Part shown: piece by piece, positions 1-7,611 of the stretch | How positions within the stretch are numbered: position 1 is the stretch's first letter | Layout of the letters: the number at the start of each line of letters is the position of its first letter | Source of the DNA: ZC4RG42 sp036676355 | GTDB taxonomy: Bacteria > Pseudomonadota > Gammaproteobacteria > Burkholderiales > SG8-39 | Assembly: GCA_036676355.1 (NCBI GenBank) | Contig: JAKFDA010000023.1 | Location: 1 to 10,399, forward strand | Direction: 5' to 3' | Length of the DNA stretch: 10,399 nt | Notes under the pieces: model-generated | Database searches by the model: none | The model's input: only the letters and a program-made list of their open reading frames with translations | What the model was told of the DNA's origin: nothing | Translations under genes and position numbers: made by a program

Positions 1-899
1 TGAGCCCGTTCCAGCAGGCGCAGATGTATTCGCTGCAGGACCCGAACATTCACAACATCGCCATCAAAGGCGTGTTCGACGACGCGCAGGACATCGTCAA
101 GGCAGTGAGCAACGATCTGGAGTTCAAGGCGCGCTACAACATCGGCACCGTGAACTCGATCAACTGGGCGCGCCTGATCGCGCAGGTGGTCTACTACTTC
201 AAGGGCTACTTCGCCGCGACCAAGAGCGACGACGAACGAGTCAGCTTCGCCGTGCCATCGGGCAACTTCGGCAACGTCTGCGCCGGCCATGTCGCGCGCA
301 TGATGGGCCTGCCCATCAAGAACCTTATCGTCGCCACCAACGAAAACGACGTGCTCGACGAATTCTTCCGCACAGGCACCTACCGCGTGCGCAAGGGCGC
401 GGACGTGTTCGAAACCTCCAGCCCCTCGATGGACATTTCCAAAGCCTCGAACTTCGAGCGCTTCGTGTTCGACCTCATGGGCCGCAATTCCATGCGTCTC
501 AAATCGTTGTGGCAACAGATCGACCGCGAAGGTGCATTCAATCTCAGCCCCACAGACTTTGCGCGCGTGAAAGACTTCGGCTTCGCCTCCGGTCGCAGCA
601 CGCATGAAGATCGACTGAACACCATTCGCAAAATCGACAGCGAATACAACACCACCATCGACACCCACACCGCCGACGGCGTCAAAGTCGGGCTCGCGCA
701 CCGCGAAGCCGGTGTGCCTCTCATCTGCCTGGAAACGGCGCTCCCTGCAAAATTCGAAGTAACCATTCAAGAGGCGTTAGGTCACCCGCCCAAGCGCCCG
801 CTCGGCTACGAAAAAATCGAGGCACTGCCGCAGCGATGTGAGGTCATGGAGGCGGATGCGATCGCGGTAAAACGACTCATCGCACAACACAGCGCATAA
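1..899 (+). CDS. thrC: Threonine synthase, C-terminal part (5' end outside window)
   Basis: Threonine synthase is a cytosolic PLP enzyme that converts O-phosphohomoserine to threonine in the last step of threonine biosynthesis. The frame is open from the window edge. Bases 3-23 encode SPFQQAQ before the first in-window Met at 24, so that Met is internal and the start lies upstream. Family signatures seen: the PLP-phosphate loop PSGNFGN (255-275), SINWARLIAQVVYYF, NENDVLDEFFRTG and SPSMDISKASNFERFVFDL. These match the long proteobacterial ThrC form (about 430-480 residues), of which about 299 are present. The PLP-binding lysine should lie in the missing N-terminal part. It stops with TAA at 897-899, immediately followed by the GTG of the next gene, so the two are probably co-transcribed. 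No frame disruption is seen in the visible part. Confidence 0.96.
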   Translation, partial: SPFQQAQMYSLQDPNIHNIAIKGVFDDAQDIVKAVSNDLEFKARYNIGTVNSINWARLIAQVVYYFKGYFAATKSDDERVSFAVPSGNFGNVCAGHVARMMGLPIKNLIVATNENDVLDEFFRTGTYRVRKGADVFETSSPSMDISKASNFERFVFDLMGRNSMRLKSLWQQIDREGAFNLSPTDFARVKDFGFASGRSTHEDRLNTIRKIDSEYNTTIDTHTADGVKVGLAHREAGVPLICLETALPAKFEVTIQEALGHPPKRPLGYEKIEALPQRCEVMEADAIAVKRLIAQHSA

Positions 900-1202
900 G
901 TGTCCACCGTGGAACATTCGAACGATCGAGAAGCCTTCGCGCAGAGCATCAAGACGTGGAATACCGAACACCTTGGCAGGTGCTTGATAGCAAAAAATGT
1001 CAACGAGACCGCTAAGGAAACCATCCGCGCAGAACTTCTGAATCGAGGTGTCAATCTCGACGAAGCGACAGCTCGCGCCGCCAAGCAAAACCAAGTTGCG
1101 CAAGCCAAGCTCACTCGCAAACAGAATTTTGTCGTGTGGACTCCTACGGTCGGAATCCTGTTAGTGATCGCGATCGGAATCTATATGTTGATCGCCGGCT
1201 AG
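900..1202 (+). CDS. Unrecognised small protein with a C-terminal membrane helix
   Basis: I do not recognise a family. The 100-residue product has a hydrophilic, mostly helical N-terminal three-quarters and one hydrophobic segment at residues about 80-98 (TPTVGILLVIAIGIYMLIAG), so it is probably tail-anchored in the inner membrane with its bulk in the cytoplasm. The stretch ETIRAELLNRGVNLDEAT resembles the short helix-turn-helix-like repeats (RAELLxRGv) of many small membrane proteins, which does not give a function. The GTG start at 900 abuts the thrC stop with no intervening base and there is no Shine-Dalgarno sequence, so translation is probably coupled to thrC. GTG at 909 is an alternative start. 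Its base composition looks lower in GC than thrC. The shadow frames opposite give nothing recognisable. Confidence 0.7.
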   Translation: MSTVEHSNDREAFAQSIKTWNTEHLGRCLIAKNVNETAKETIRAELLNRGVNLDEATARAAKQNQVAQAKLTRKQNFVVWTPTVGILLVIAIGIYMLIAG

Positions 1203-1424
1203 CAGCGCGGTGGCCAGGAATATGAGGTGATGTCGTCAACCCGCTGCTTAAGCTTCAGGGGAAGCGGGGCGATTTGTCGCCATGCCGCTAGGTATCGACT
1301 GTCGACGGCGTGTTGGCGCTCATCACTGCGTTCATGTCCGAGCTTAATGGGAAGAGCGGCATAATCGGGCGGTCACACGAACAGACCCGCATTGAGCGGG
1401 CACAATTAGAAAAACCGGGGAAGC
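1203..1424. other. Intergenic spacer upstream of the R-M locus, with two small hairpins
   Basis: No convincing gene is seen on either strand. Two short perfect inverted repeats are present: GGCGA-tttg-TCGCC at 1268-1281 and CCCGC-attga-GCGGG at 1386-1400. Neither is followed by a T-run on either strand, so neither is a clear intrinsic terminator. CATAAT at 1360-1365 resembles a -10 box but has no well-spaced -35 element. The spacer marks the left edge of the restriction-modification locus. I saw no direct repeat shared with the right side of the locus. Confidence 0.5.
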
Positions 1425-1589
1425 ATGTCTCAGCTCGAACACATCGAAGCCATAGAAAAACGGCTCCGGAACGCGGCGCACGGCCTGCGTGATGGGGCAA
1501 CACTATTGCCGATAACGTCAGCGCCGCGGTTCGTGCGGTTATTTGCCGGAAATCTGCGCGGCGAAGGGGAGCGGACGTGTCGCGCCTAA
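1425..1589 (+). pseudogene. Remnant of a type I R-M methyltransferase (HsdM) N-terminus, 54 codons
   Basis: The reading frame starts at ATG 1425 behind a purine-rich GGGGAAG (1417-1423) and ends with TAA at 1587-1589. Its first 22 residues, beginning MSQLEHIEAIEKRLRNAA, closely resemble the N-terminal helix of type I HsdM methyltransferases (typically M..-EHI..IEKRLWnAAd.LRans). The next 32 residues lose all resemblance, and no methyltransferase motif is present. This is therefore the 5' stub of a gene that is normally about 500 codons. The stub overlaps the mod start (GTG 1577) by 13 nt in another frame, so ribosomes finishing it could feed mod initiation. The HsdM resemblance is from memory of the family and rests on a short stretch. 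A chance small leader ORF is the alternative. Confidence 0.5.
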
Positions 1590-3708
1590 CCGATCTAATT
1601 GCGCAGGCCAAAGCCAAGGACGCTCAACTGGGCTCCGATCTGGAGCGCGAATTCGCGGTCCTGTCCTCGCGCCTTCCTTTCGGTTTGAACTTCGAGCGGC
1701 ACCGGCCCGAGGCGGTGGAGCTTCCTCAGCGCTCGGTTCGCAAGCGCAACAAGGTGCGCGTGCTGCCCGCGCGCGGCTCGACCAAGAAGGCTGATCCGCG
1801 CCTGTGGCAAGTCAAGACGATTCGCAAGGGCGGCAAGGGCAAGGTCGCGGACCTCGAACTTCTCGGCGCGGAAAAGCTGGAGACGCAAACCGTTGCGCTT
1901 GAGAACCTGGTGGTCGTGGCCGAGTTCCGCGACACCATCTATCCCGGCCTGGTGAGCACCGGAAAGGTCGAACGCGGTGGCGACAAGCCCTGGCACACCG
2001 TCATCAACGGCGAGAACTATCATGTCCTCAAGGCGCTGACCTACACGCATCGCGGCAAGATCGATGCGATCTATATCGATCCGCCCTACAACACCGGGGC
2101 GAAGGACTGGAAGTACAACAACGATTACGTCGAGGGCGACGATCTCTACCGGCACAGCAAGTGGCTGGCGATGATGGAGCGGCGCTTGTTAATCGCGAAA
2201 GAGCTGTTGAATCTGAAGGAGTCCGTCCTGATTTGCGTTATTGATGAAAATGAAGTGCACCGCTTGGCACTCCTCCTGGAACAGATATTCCAAGGAAATC
2301 GGATCCAGATGATAACTACAGTTATCAATCCAAAAGGCGCGTCTCTCGGAGGCGATTTCTCTCGCGTGGAAGAGCACTTGTTCGTTGTTTATTTCGGCGC
2401 ACGAGTCATCGCTGAAGTAAGAGACATGCTTGATGAAAGCAAGAACAAAGCTGCGAGCCAAAGCGTGAAATGGTCAAGCTTAATTCGCGGCGGAGCCCAG
2501 GGTGTAAGGACCGATAGTCCAGGCGCTTTTTATCCCGTATTTATAGATTGCGAAAACTCAAAGATACATTCGTTTGGTAAAGCTCTTCCCTGGGGCGCTT
2601 CAAAAGATTCGGTTAAAACTCCGAGAGGTACCGTGGCGGTGTGGCCACCCAATCACCCGAGTGGCGTCGAGGGCCGTTGGGGAATAGGCCCGGAAAAGGC
2701 TCAAGACCTTTTGTCCAAGGGGGCATTGAGACTTGGAAAGATCGATCCGGCAACTGACAAATTTCCGTTGTCCTATCTTTCTTCAGGGATTATGGCCAGC
2801 GTTGAGTCGGGAGAAATTCAAACAGTCGGGAAAAAACCGGACGGAACGTTGATCGTTAAGTACCCAGAGAACACAAAGGTTACACAGCCGAAAACTGTAT
2901 GGAAAATGGCTTCGCACAATGCTGGAGAATATGGAAGCAAGCTTCTGGCTGAGATGCTGCCAAAGCGCAAGTTTCAATTTCCTAAGGCGCTCTATGCAGT
3001 AGAAGACTCGTTGAAGTTCTTTGTCGCAAATAAACCAAGAGCGATTGTTCTGGATTTTTTTGCGGGGTCTGGAACTACGGCTCACGCAGTAATGCGACTT
3101 AATCGACAGGACGATGGCAATCGACAGTGCATATCCGTAACAAACAACGAAGTGGCTGCCATAGAGCAGGACGCACTTCGCAGAAAAGGCCTGCGGCCTG
3201 GTGACCCTGAATGGGAGCGGCTAGGGATTTGCGACTACATTACCAAGCCGCGTGTTCAGGCAGCAATAACAGGCGACGCGCCGAACGACGAGCCGATCAA
3301 GGGCGACTACAAGTTCACCGACGAATTCCCCATGGCCGAGGGTTTCGGGAGAACGCCGAGTTCTTCACGCTCACTTACGAGACGCCCGTTGCGGTCAATC
3401 ACAATCGCGCCTTCGAGCGCATCGCGCCGCTGCTGTGGCTACGCGCGGGTAGTCAGGGCAAGCGCATCGATAAGCTTCCTTCCGCCGGTTGGGCCGTGGT
3501 GGAAGCCTACGGCTTGTTGACGGAAGTCGATGCGGCGACACCCTTCATCAAGGCGCTGAACAAGTCCAAGGACGCGCGTATCGCCTTCATCGTCACCGAC
3601 GATGACCGGCGCTTTCAGGCGCTCGCCAAACGGCTGCCGAAAGGCGTCGAGGCGATCCGCCTGTACGAGTCCTATCTGACCAATTTCAGCTTCGCGAACG
3701 GGGAATAG
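1577..3708 (+). pseudogene. mod: Type III restriction-modification methyltransferase (Mod), one frameshift
   Basis: Mod is the site-specific adenine-N6 methyltransferase and DNA-recognition subunit of a type III system. It starts at GTG 1577 behind AAGGGGA (1564-1570, 6-nt spacer). Catalytic motif IV DPPY is D168-Y171 in YIDPPYNTG and the SAM-binding motif I is DFFAGSGTT at 493-501. This beta-class order puts the target-recognition region between them (about 205-490). The phrases VTNNEV, CDYITKPRVQAAITG and FTDEFPMAEGF also match the family. After Phe590 the frame breaks at about 3347-3349. The frame starting at GAG 3349 then continues the family C-terminus (ENAEFFTLTYETP ... to TAG 3706-3708). 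Restoring one base gives about 710 residues. Read as is, the product ends at 3520 (647 residues) with 57 aberrant ones. It lies 2 nt before res. Whether the indel is real or a sequence error is not decidable here. Confidence 0.9.
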
Positions 3709-3710
3709 GC

Positions 3711-6293
3711 ATGAAGTTCACGCTCAAGGACTATCAGGCCGATGCGGTGCGCGATGCGCTGGCGAATCTGAAGAAGGCGCGCAAGGACTGGCACGAGGAC
3801 AACTTCCGCAGCGCGTTCGCGCTGTCCGCCATCACCGGCGCCGGCAAGACCGTGATGGCCGCCGCCGCATTCGAAGCGCTGTTTCACGGCAACGACGACT
3901 ACGAGTTTGACGCCGACCGGGGCGCGGTGGTGATCTGGTTCAGCGACGATCCGTCCCTGAACGAGCAGACGCGCTTCCGGTTGATGGAGGCGAGCGACCG
4001 CATCCGGCATACCGACATGGTGGTGGTCGAGCATCCGTTCAGCCGGATGAAGTTCGAGGCGGGCAAGATCTATTTCCTTAATACGCAGAAGCTAGGAAAG
4101 GGCAGCCTGCTCGTGCGCGGCTTTGAAGGCGGCGACGATGGCGGTATGTTCCCGGAGACGCGCCCGGACATGCAGGCGTTCACGATCTGGGACACGATCC
4201 GCAACACCATCGAAGATCCAAACCTGACGCTGTATGTGGTGCTGGACGAGGCTCACCGCGGCATGGGAAGTCCGAGCGCCGCAAGCCAGAGCGCGAAAAC
4301 GACTATCGTGCAGCGGCTCATCAACGGTGCTCAGGGCGTGCCGGGCATTCCGGTGGTGTGGGGCATTTCCGCGACCGTGGAGCGCTTCAAGAAGGCAATG
4401 GAGGGCGCGCAAAAGCGCAGCATGCTGCCCGACGTCGCCGTCGATCCGGTCAAGGTGCAGGAGTCTGGCCTGATCAAGGATCTCATCCTGCTCGACATTC
4501 CTGAGAACACGGGTGATTTCGACACGGTGCTAGTGCGCCGCGCGACCGACAAACTCAAAGCGTTCACTGCGGCGTGGGCCGAATACGCCAAGCAGCAGGA
4601 AGAGGCGAAGCCGGTCGTTCCGCTGATGGTGCTGCAAGTGCCCAATAAGCCGGACTCGAACGAGGTCGGCAGGGCGCTCGACACCATTTTCAATCGCTGG
4701 CCGGAATTGCCGAGCGGCAGCGTGGCGCACGTGTTCGGCGAACACAGCACGCAGCAATTCGGCAGCCGCAACGTTCCGTACATTGCGCCGGAGCATGTAC
4801 AGGAACAGACTTGGGTGCGGGTGCTGATCGCCAAGGATGCCATCAGTACCGGATGGGACTGCCCGCGTGCCGAAGTGATGGTGTCCTTCCGTGCGGCGAC
4901 GGATCGCACGCATATCACGCAATTGCTCGGACGCATGGTGCGCTCGCCGCTTGCGCGGCGCATTCCGGGCAATGAGCGCCTGAATTCGGTGGAGTGCCTG
5001 CTGCCGAAATTCCATCGCAATACCGTGAAGGAAGTCGTCGATGCGCTAATGAAGGGCGACGACACCTACGTCCTGACAGGCCGCGTGCTCGTCAATCCGG
5101 TGGAAATGAAACCCAATCCCGCCGTGCCGCAGGCGGTGTGGGACAAGTTCGAGTCGCTGCCTTCGCAGACGCGACCGCAACGGGGCGCGAAACCGGCCAA
5201 GCGCCTGACCGCACTCGCGCACGAGCTGGCATCGGACGAGATTCTTTCGGGCGCGGGGAGGAAGGCGCATGCCGCGATGCATGCGGTGCTCGACGCCTTT
5301 CAGCAAAACGAAAAAATGAAAATCAAAGCCAAGCGCAAGGCCGTGATGACCGTCGATGGTGAGACCCTGGTTGTCGATCTGCAGGGCCGGTCCAAGAGCT
5401 TCAACGACTTTATGGAACAAGCCGATATGGCGGTGATCGACGACGCCTACCGTCGCGCGGCGCGGATTTTCAGTCCCGATATTTCGCGCACCTATGTCGA
5501 TGCACTAGCTTATCGCACGGCCGATCCGAGCGACGACGATGCGTTTGAGGACGCATTGATCGACGGACGTATCGCCGTCGCGGCATTGGGGATGATGGTG
5601 GAAGTGCAACCCATTTTCGATGCGGCGGCGGACAAGCTGGCGAAGGAATGGCTGGCGAAGCATGGTTCTGCGATCAAAGCACTGTCGCACGATCGGCAGG
5701 AGTCGTATCGAGAGATCATCGAGATGAGCGCGGAGCCGCAGGATGTGGCGCTGGTGAAGCCGGATGCCAAGTTCGAACCGACCGTTGTTAGACACAACGG
5801 CACCGATACGCCCATTCCGGTGTACAAAAATCATCTGCTATGCGACGAGAAAGGGAACTACCCGGTGGAGTGGGGAAGTTCGTGGGAGGAAAACGTGCTT
5901 GAGGCGGAGATGAAACGCGACGGCTTCGGCTTTTGGTACCGCAACCCCTCGCAGCCCGGGCAATCGTCGCTCGGGATCGCCTACCCGTCGGGTGATGACT
6001 ACGGCATCGTTCGGCCGGACTTCATCTTCTTCGCCACGCAGGACGGAAAGCTCGTGGCGGATATCGTCGATCCGCACGGCGTTCATCTGGCCGATGCGCT
6101 GCCGAAATTGCGGGGGCTCGCGCTTTATGCCAAAGCGCACGCGGCATCTTACCGGCGCATCGAGTCGGTCGCAGAGGTCGACGGTGTATTGCGAGCGCTG
6201 GACCTGACCAAGGTCGCGGCCCGAAAAGCCATCGCTGAGGCGGCTGATATCGTTGCTCTTTATCGAAGTGGTGTCGCGGACGACTATAGGTAG
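3711..6293 (+). CDS. res: Type III restriction enzyme Res subunit (SF2 helicase plus nuclease)
   Basis: Res is the ATP-dependent translocase/endonuclease partner of Mod. The 860-residue protein has SF2 helicase motifs in order: Q-motif-like KDYQADAV (6-13), Walker A TGAGKT (42-47), DEAH (179-182), SAT (220-222), motif V AKDAISTGWDCPRAE and motif VI QLLGRMVR (404-411). The C-terminus has the layout of a PD-(D/E)xK nuclease: SWEENVLEAE, then RPDF (Asp770), then ADIVDPHG (Asp784, Asp787). The lysine expected two residues after the second acidic residue is Val786 here, so nuclease activity is likely but non-canonical. The start is ATG 3711 with GGGGA at 3700-3704, and the mod TAG ends 2 nt upstream, so the two form one operon. 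No frame break is seen. Length fits the family (about 850-1000). Confidence 0.94.
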   Translation: MKFTLKDYQADAVRDALANLKKARKDWHEDNFRSAFALSAITGAGKTVMAAAAFEALFHGNDDYEFDADRGAVVIWFSDDPSLNEQTRFRLMEASDRIRHTDMVVVEHPFSRMKFEAGKIYFLNTQKLGKGSLLVRGFEGGDDGGMFPETRPDMQAFTIWDTIRNTIEDPNLTLYVVLDEAHRGMGSPSAASQSAKTTIVQRLINGAQGVPGIPVVWGISATVERFKKAMEGAQKRSMLPDVAVDPVKVQESGLIKDLILLDIPENTGDFDTVLVRRATDKLKAFTAAWAEYAKQQEEAKPVVPLMVLQVPNKPDSNEVGRALDTIFNRWPELPSGSVAHVFGEHSTQQFGSRNVPYIAPEHVQEQTWVRVLIAKDAISTGWDCPRAEVMVSFRAATDRTHITQLLGRMVRSPLARRIPGNERLNSVECLLPKFHRNTVKEVVDALMKGDDTYVLTGRVLVNPVEMKPNPAVPQAVWDKFESLPSQTRPQRGAKPAKRLTALAHELASDEILSGAGRKAHAAMHAVLDAFQQNEKMKIKAKRKAVMTVDGETLVVDLQGRSKSFNDFMEQADMAVIDDAYRRAARIFSPDISRTYVDALAYRTADPSDDDAFEDALIDGRIAVAALGMMVEVQPIFDAAADKLAKEWLAKHGSAIKALSHDRQESYREIIEMSAEPQDVALVKPDAKFEPTVVRHNGTDTPIPVYKNHLLCDEKGNYPVEWGSSWEENVLEAEMKRDGFGFWYRNPSQPGQSSLGIAYPSGDDYGIVRPDFIFFATQDGKLVADIVDPHGVHLADALPKLRGLALYAKAHAASYRRIESVAEVDGVLRALDLTKVAARKAIAEAADIVALYRSGVADDYR

Positions 6294-6487
6294 AGATTCT
6301 TATAGCGCTACTGGGTTCGTAAGCATTGGTGATGCCCTTCCTGAAGGCCTCCCGGTATCTCCGCGCTCAAGCAACAGGAGCTCATCTGGTGAGCTACTGC
6401 CTCCTTTACACTCGTCGCGGTACCGATGAACACTAAGCGCGCATGGGGCGGCCTGGTCTCGGTGACAAAAAATGGGAGATAAGGGGA
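6294..6487. other. Spacer between res and the DUF3892 gene, with one hairpin
   Basis: No supported gene is seen. A perfect inverted repeat AGCTCA-tctgg-TGAGCT occupies 6379-6395. It follows res by about 85 nt, but no T-run follows, so a terminator role is weak. TTTACA at 6405-6410 resembles a -35 box without a matching -10. The upstream in-frame ATG at 6443 would extend the DUF3892 protein by 15 residues unlike the family, and I prefer the start at 6488. Confidence 0.45.
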
Positions 6488-6775
6488 ATGGCATCGACGC
6501 ATGAAATTCAATGTATCAATAAGGACGACCGCATGAACGCCTACGAGCGAATCCGCTTTGTCGGCGGTGTCAATAGTGACAGCTCCAAGTGGAAACTGAG
6601 TCAACAAGAGGCCATAGGCGGCATTGAGGCTGGTAAGTGGAACTTCTTTGTTCGGGCGCGGGGGCATTCTGTAAGAGTTGTTGTAGCGATGAGTAGGTTC
6701 GGCAATAAGTACTTAAAAACGGAGGCAGACGGCGATTCACCAGACAACTTGCTCTCCTTGCCCGAGTGCGTGTGA
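6488..6775 (+). CDS. DUF3892 family small protein
   Basis: The 95-residue protein matches the DUF3892 pattern along its whole length: HEIQCINKDDR near the N-terminus, ERIRFVGGVN, WKLSQQEAIGGIEAGKW in the middle, and the C-terminal VVVAMSRFGNKYLKTEADG and NLLSLPECV. The family's biochemical role is unknown. It is a small soluble single-domain protein with no signal peptide or membrane helix. I chose ATG 6488, with GGGAG at 6474-6478 (9-nt spacer), because the family begins M-x-x-x-HEI; the longer frame from 6443 adds residues unlike the family. The gene lies downstream of and co-directional with res, but a 194-nt gap makes co-transcription uncertain. It converges on the SGNH hydrolase gene with only 12 nt between the stops. 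Composition looks closer to 50% GC than the 60% of its neighbours, which would fit acquisition with the R-M locus. Confidence 0.85.
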   Translation: MASTHEIQCINKDDRMNAYERIRFVGGVNSDSSKWKLSQQEAIGGIEAGKWNFFVRARGHSVRVVVAMSRFGNKYLKTEADGDSPDNLLSLPECV

Positions 6776-6787
6776 ATCAAGCGGCGC

Positions 6788-7452
6788 TCAATTTTTGCCA
6801 ATCACATGCGCCCCCAGTCCTCGGTGCGCCGGCCCTTCCACCGCCCGCGCGATAGCGCGGACGATTTTCTCGCCGCCGATCGAGGACGGCTCGATTGGAT
6901 TGGCGTAGTCCTCGGGTCGGTCGCAGACCAAACGCAAATCGATGGCCCGCAAGCCGTTCACCGTCGCTTCGCGGAGGATGACGTTGTTGAACGCGGTCGC
7001 GGCGATTGAGGCGCGCCGCTGCAAGGTGGCATCCGGGAAGTTGCCGTTGTAGATGGTGCAGATCACTAACGGTAGATCTGTGGCGAGACAAGGGCGGACG
7101 GCTTGTGCATAAGCGCTCTCGAAATCGGCGACCGCTCCCGCAAGCATGTCGAACGCTTGCGTCGACGAACGCATCGGCGTGTCGAGCAACCCTATATGGC
7201 GCAGTGCATCGTTGCCGCCGACGCTTAGCACGAGATGCGTCGCATCCTTCGGTAGTACGGCGACCTGGCGTGAATGTCCTGCGTGGTGGCGCCATCGAGT
7301 GCGACCATCGACGTGTGCCAATGCGGCAGTCGTTGCGCGAGCTGTTGCGAGACGCTCGGTCCGCCGGCTGTGTAGGCCGCGTTATCGAATACCGAATCGC
7401 CGAGGAGCACGACGTGCCGGTGCGGTCGCGTTTTTGCTGACGCGGGATTCAA
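6788..7452 (-). pseudogene. SGNH/GDSL hydrolase family protein, one frameshift
   Basis: SGNH/GDSL hydrolases are serine esterases/lipases acting on varied esters; the substrate here is unknown. The first frame (TTG at 7452 down to about 7267) gives block I VVLLGDSVFDN with the nucleophile Ser20. The second frame (about 7267 to 6788) gives block III LSVGGNDALRH and the C-terminal DYANPIEPSSIGGEKI. Joining after His61-Ala62 requires one added base at about 7267-7268 (CC to CCC gives HA-QVAVLP). The result is about 221 residues of continuous family sequence. The usual C-terminal DxxH dyad is replaced by an EPSSIGG stretch, which I recall as normal for this subgroup. The TTG start has no clear Shine-Dalgarno sequence and is uncertain; the frame stays open a little further upstream without a better start. 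No signal peptide is seen. The indel may be decay or sequence error. Confidence 0.82.
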
Positions 7453-7555
7453 AGCGGAGAGTTCGAAAAAGGCGAGTAACGCACGCCGCTTACTGTTCGC
7501 CGTCCGTTGGCCTCAATCGAAATGAGCGATGTGAAGCTGCGCGCCGGAGCGGTCC

Positions 7556-7584
7556 AAGAAAAACGGGCGTCCAGTGGGCGCCCG
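7556..7584 (-). terminator. Rho-independent terminator of the stress-protein gene
   Basis: Read on the minus strand, CGGGCGCCC-act-GGACGCCCG (7584 down to 7564) forms a 9-bp stem with one A-C mismatch and a 3-nt loop, followed at once by TTTTTCTT. It lies 28 nt past the stop of the minus-strand DUF2382 gene and about 100 nt upstream of the SGNH hydrolase start. It therefore probably ends the stress-protein transcript and separates the two genes. Confidence 0.72.
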
Positions 7585-7611
7585 CTTCGTTTCGTTGTCG
7601 GTAAGCTCGCC

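Noticed and set aside
1386..1400. Operator or terminator at the CCCGC/GCGGG hairpin before the R-M locus
   Set aside because: A 5-bp stem is too short to be distinctive in GC-rich DNA, and no promoter elements around it have proper spacing.
3211..3348. An independent small protein reading in the second mod frame upstream of the frameshift
   Set aside because: Only the part from 3349 on matches Mod family sequence. The upstream part is a shadow of the mod frame.
3340..3352. Programmed frameshifting or phase-variable repeat tract controlling mod
   Set aside because: Type III mod genes are often phase-variable through long homopolymers or tandem repeats, but here there is only GGG, with no repeat tract and no slippery heptamer.
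6379..6395. Intrinsic terminator after res
   Set aside because: The 6-bp hairpin has no T-run on either side and lies about 85 nt past the stop. It is kept only as a spacer observation.
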